A DNA stretch of 64,000 nt from JAJNBA01 sp963842295 (lineage in GTDB: Bacteria; Actinomycetota; UBA4738; HRBIN12). The stretch is taken from positions 372,001 to 436,000 of the forward strand of contig CAWJFY010000009.1 in NCBI GenBank assembly GCA_963842295.1. The letters are read 5' to 3'. Positions within the stretch are counted from its first letter, which is position 1; each line of letters begins with the position of its first letter. Below are positions 62,508 through 64,000 of this stretch, in pieces. The position numbers and the translations under genes are program-made. The notes beneath the pieces were generated by a model. It had not been told where the DNA came from. It searched no databases and saw only the letters and a list, made by a program, of their open reading frames with translations.

Positions 62508-63899
62508 TCAGTTGTCCTGGGGGCAACTCCCGATCGCCATATCGCACAGTCGGACCGCTCGGATGCCGAAGTCCGGGCACGCCTCGCACACCACGGATCC
62601 GCCGAACCGCACCTCGACGGTCGTGACTTGCAAGCAGACGGCACTGGAGTTGTTCGGCGGCACTCCGCAGGGACCGCCCTCCGCATAGTCCCAGGAGATC
62701 TCCACGCCGTTCCGGACGGCGCCGATCCAGTCCACCACGTGGGTGGCCGGGTCGTAGGTGAAATGCGTGTTCTCGGTGCAGCACTTCGGGTTCCCCTTCG
62801 CGCTCAGCGTCACGTTCGCGATCGTGTCATAGGGCGTGCAGCCGAGGCCCGGTGCGATGACGTCCAGGTCGATGTTCGGCGAGTTCACCTTCATGTCGAT
62901 GGGGGTCGACGTGCACGAACCGCCCTGACCGCCCCACTCCGCCTTGGAATCCAGCACCGCGTCGAGACGGAGGACGATGAAGCCGATGATGTTGTACTTG
63001 TCGACCTTGTCGCTGGCGCAGCCCACGGCGGAGCCGTTCTTGTCGACCTGGGTCGCGCAGTCGTTCACCGGGAACGTCAGGTCGTCGCCGACCCTGCCTT
63101 CGAGGTTGTTCGTCCAGAGGTTGGATGCGAGTCCGCTCAGCCGACACACGTAGGTCGGGGCGGGATAGTTCACGTTGTTCGGGCCGCCGCCCCAGGTTCC
63201 GTCGATCCACGGTCGGCGTTCGCTGGCTCCGACGTTCGGACAGCTCGCGCCTCCGCTCACGTCCCACCCGACCTTGCTGCAGAGCGGTTCGCCTGCGGGA
63301 CAGAGGTTGAGGAACCCGAACGCCGAGCCTCCGAAGACATCCTTGTTGTTGTCGTACCAGAGGAAGCACGACTCGCCAGCAGGCAGGTTCTCCTCGATCT
63401 GGCATTCCCCCTGTGTCTGCGTGGTCCCCGTGTACACGACGATCGGGATCGGATTGGCGGAGCCGGTCGGCCCCCATCCGGCCGTCGCCTTGGTCTTCAC
63501 CGCGGCCGGACCGTTGAAGCCCAGGACACCGGCGAAGAAGAGCTCCTGCTGCGTCTGGTACTCGACCGTGACGTGGCCGAACGCATCGCCGTCACATCCC
63601 GCCATGTCGATGATCCCGCCGTTCCCGGACACCAGCCCGTTCACGTTGTCGATCGCGTAGGCGTCAGCCATCGACTCGGGGATGTCCGCGTCCGCGAGCC
63701 CTGCGCATGACTGCGCGGCCGCGAGGGCACCCGCGTCCGAGGCGTTCACCATCGCACGGCGCTTGAACAGCAGCTGGCCTACATCGACCGTGAGCACGAC
63801 CATGCCGAGGATCGCGATGAGACTGAGGGCCACGATGACGGCGGTCGCGCCGCGCTCGTCGGAGCCGTCCAGCCGCGAGAGCCGCTTGGTCACTCGCAT
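62508..63899 (-). CDS. Cysteine-rich TadG-like pilus-associated protein
   Basis: A 463-residue protein. Residues 15-60 (DERGATAVIVALSLIAILGMVVLTVDVGQLLFKRRAMVNASDAGALAAA) are the TadE/TadG-type start with one membrane helix and a putative prepilin-like region. The remainder is a large extracytoplasmic part with about 22 cysteines, suggesting disulfides, and little recognisable fold. TadG-like proteins lack a settled function. They may form a pseudopilin or adhesin. ATG 63899 overlaps the stop of the upstream TadE-like gene by 10 bases. Confidence 0.75.
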   Translation of the reverse strand: MRVTKRLSRLDGSDERGATAVIVALSLIAILGMVVLTVDVGQLLFKRRAMVNASDAGALAAAQSCAGLADADIPESMADAYAIDNVNGLVSGNGGIIDMAGCDGDAFGHVTVEYQTQQELFFAGVLGFNGPAAVKTKATAGWGPTGSANPIPIVVYTGTTQTQGECQIEENLPAGESCFLWYDNNKDVFGGSAFGFLNLCPAGEPLCSKVGWDVSGGASCPNVGASERRPWIDGTWGGGPNNVNYPAPTYVCRLSGLASNLWTNNLEGRVGDDLTFPVNDCATQVDKNGSAVGCASDKVDKYNIIGFIVLRLDAVLDSKAEWGGQGGSCTSTPIDMKVNSPNIDLDVIAPGLGCTPYDTIANVTLSAKGNPKCCTENTHFTYDPATHVVDWIGAVRNGVEISWDYAEGGPCGVPPNNSSAVCLQVTTVEVRFGGSVVCEACPDFGIRAVRLCDMAIGSCPQDN

Positions 63900-64000
63900 C
63901 GGAACGTTCCGCTCAGGTTGGGGTCCAAAGTGATCGGTGGCAAGAAGGGGATCGACACTTCGAAGGCCTCCCTCACGGCTCCCGAGAGCGAGCCGTTGTT
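63890..64000 (-). CDS. TadE-like pilus protein, C-terminal fragment
   Basis: The last 36 codons of a gene running in from the right window edge. The visible residues include GSLSGAVREAFEVSIPFLPPI and TLDPNLSGTFRCE before TGA at 63890-63892. The sequence and overlap with the TadG-like gene fit a TadE/TadF-type minor pseudopilin, but the diagnostic N-terminus lies outside the window. Confidence 0.5.
   Translation of the reverse strand, partial: NNGSLSGAVREAFEVSIPFLPPITLDPNLSGTFRCE

Noticed and set aside
1..64000. tRNA, rRNA, CRISPR, IS element, prophage or attachment site
   Set aside because: No cloverleaf-like sequence, direct-repeat array, transposase, integrase or phage gene was seen on reading the window. 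A tRNAscan and Rfam search would be needed to exclude small RNAs.

Overview
The window looks like chromosome from a high-GC actinobacterium, probably an uncultured or little-studied lineage of Actinomycetota. The evidence is the F420-linked enzymes (FrhB-like protein, LLM-family oxidoreductase), the actinobacterial trio of histidine phosphatase, DUF3090 and SCO1664-family protein, a seven-iron ferredoxin, a SenX3/RegX3-like Pho system with a GTTCACC-type PHO box, a ppk-linked MutT1-type gene, a Tad pilus locus, and frequent GTG starts. I see no rRNA, tRNA, CRISPR array, insertion sequence or prophage. The window reads as core or lineage-specific chromosome rather than a mobile island.

Layout. 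1-9.2 kb: DUF429 fragment, cystathionine gamma-synthase-like enzyme, VOC protein, PQQ-type sugar dehydrogenase, CoA-binding protein, Nudix CoA pyrophosphatase, M20 peptidase, flavin disulfide oxidoreductase, HesB/IscA protein, cupredoxin lipoprotein and an FrhB-like protein. 9.3-14.5 kb: a GAF/multi-PAS histidine kinase, 7Fe ferredoxin, LLM oxidoreductase, alpha/beta hydrolase and a membrane protein. 14.5-19.1 kb: two aldehyde dehydrogenases divergent from a GABA aminotransferase, a putrescine/GABA catabolic set. 19.2-24.8 kb: MFS transporter, pterin dehydratase, a cyanophycin-synthetase-like Mur ligase without an ATP-grasp domain, and trehalose synthesis (otsA, otsB). 24.8-29.5 kb: a cyanophycin operon (cyanophycinase, full-length CphA, DksA-like zinc-finger protein) behind two small genes. 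29.5-38 kb: CGNR regulator with an HhH DNA glycosylase, MgtE-like transporter with a doubled PhoU/TrkA_C partner, tandem RAM protein, ispH, lytic transglycosylase, corA and DUF1003. 38-50.2 kb: phosphate and polyphosphate (pstSCAB-phoU-phoB, ppk-CHAD-Nudix/SixA, phoR, ppx). 50.3-57.1 kb: histidine phosphatase, DUF3090, SCO1664-family protein, ogt, thioredoxin-like lipoprotein, rhomboid, beta-propeller protein and pheA. 57.1-64 kb: Tad/Flp pilus genes (tadC, tadB, cpaF, cpaE, cpaB, a TadG-like gene and a partial TadE-like gene), all on the minus strand.

How the genes work together. Storage and stress polymers dominate: cyanophycin (CphA, CphB and a CphA-like ligase), polyphosphate (Ppk, CHAD, Ppx, all beside the Pst/Pho system) and trehalose. 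Nitrogen release through GABA/putrescine catabolism and phosphate sensing fit the same theme.

Most notable observations. (1) Twenty transcription units carry a TANNNT hexamer exactly 6-8 bases before an ATG or GTG, which implies widespread leaderless transcription. In one divergent pair (4540-4559) each gene's -10 hexamer is the other gene's first two codons. (2) The phoB, phoR and Nudix-SixA genes each carry an apparent one-base insertion, all within about 9 kb of the Pho/polyphosphate region, while I noticed no comparable break elsewhere. These are either assembly errors or real lesions. (3) A CphA N-domain is joined directly to a Mur ligase domain. (4) Candidate cis-regulatory elements include a GTAACC three-site operator, a perfect 22-bp tandem repeat and a proline-rich leader ORF before the MgtE-like gene.
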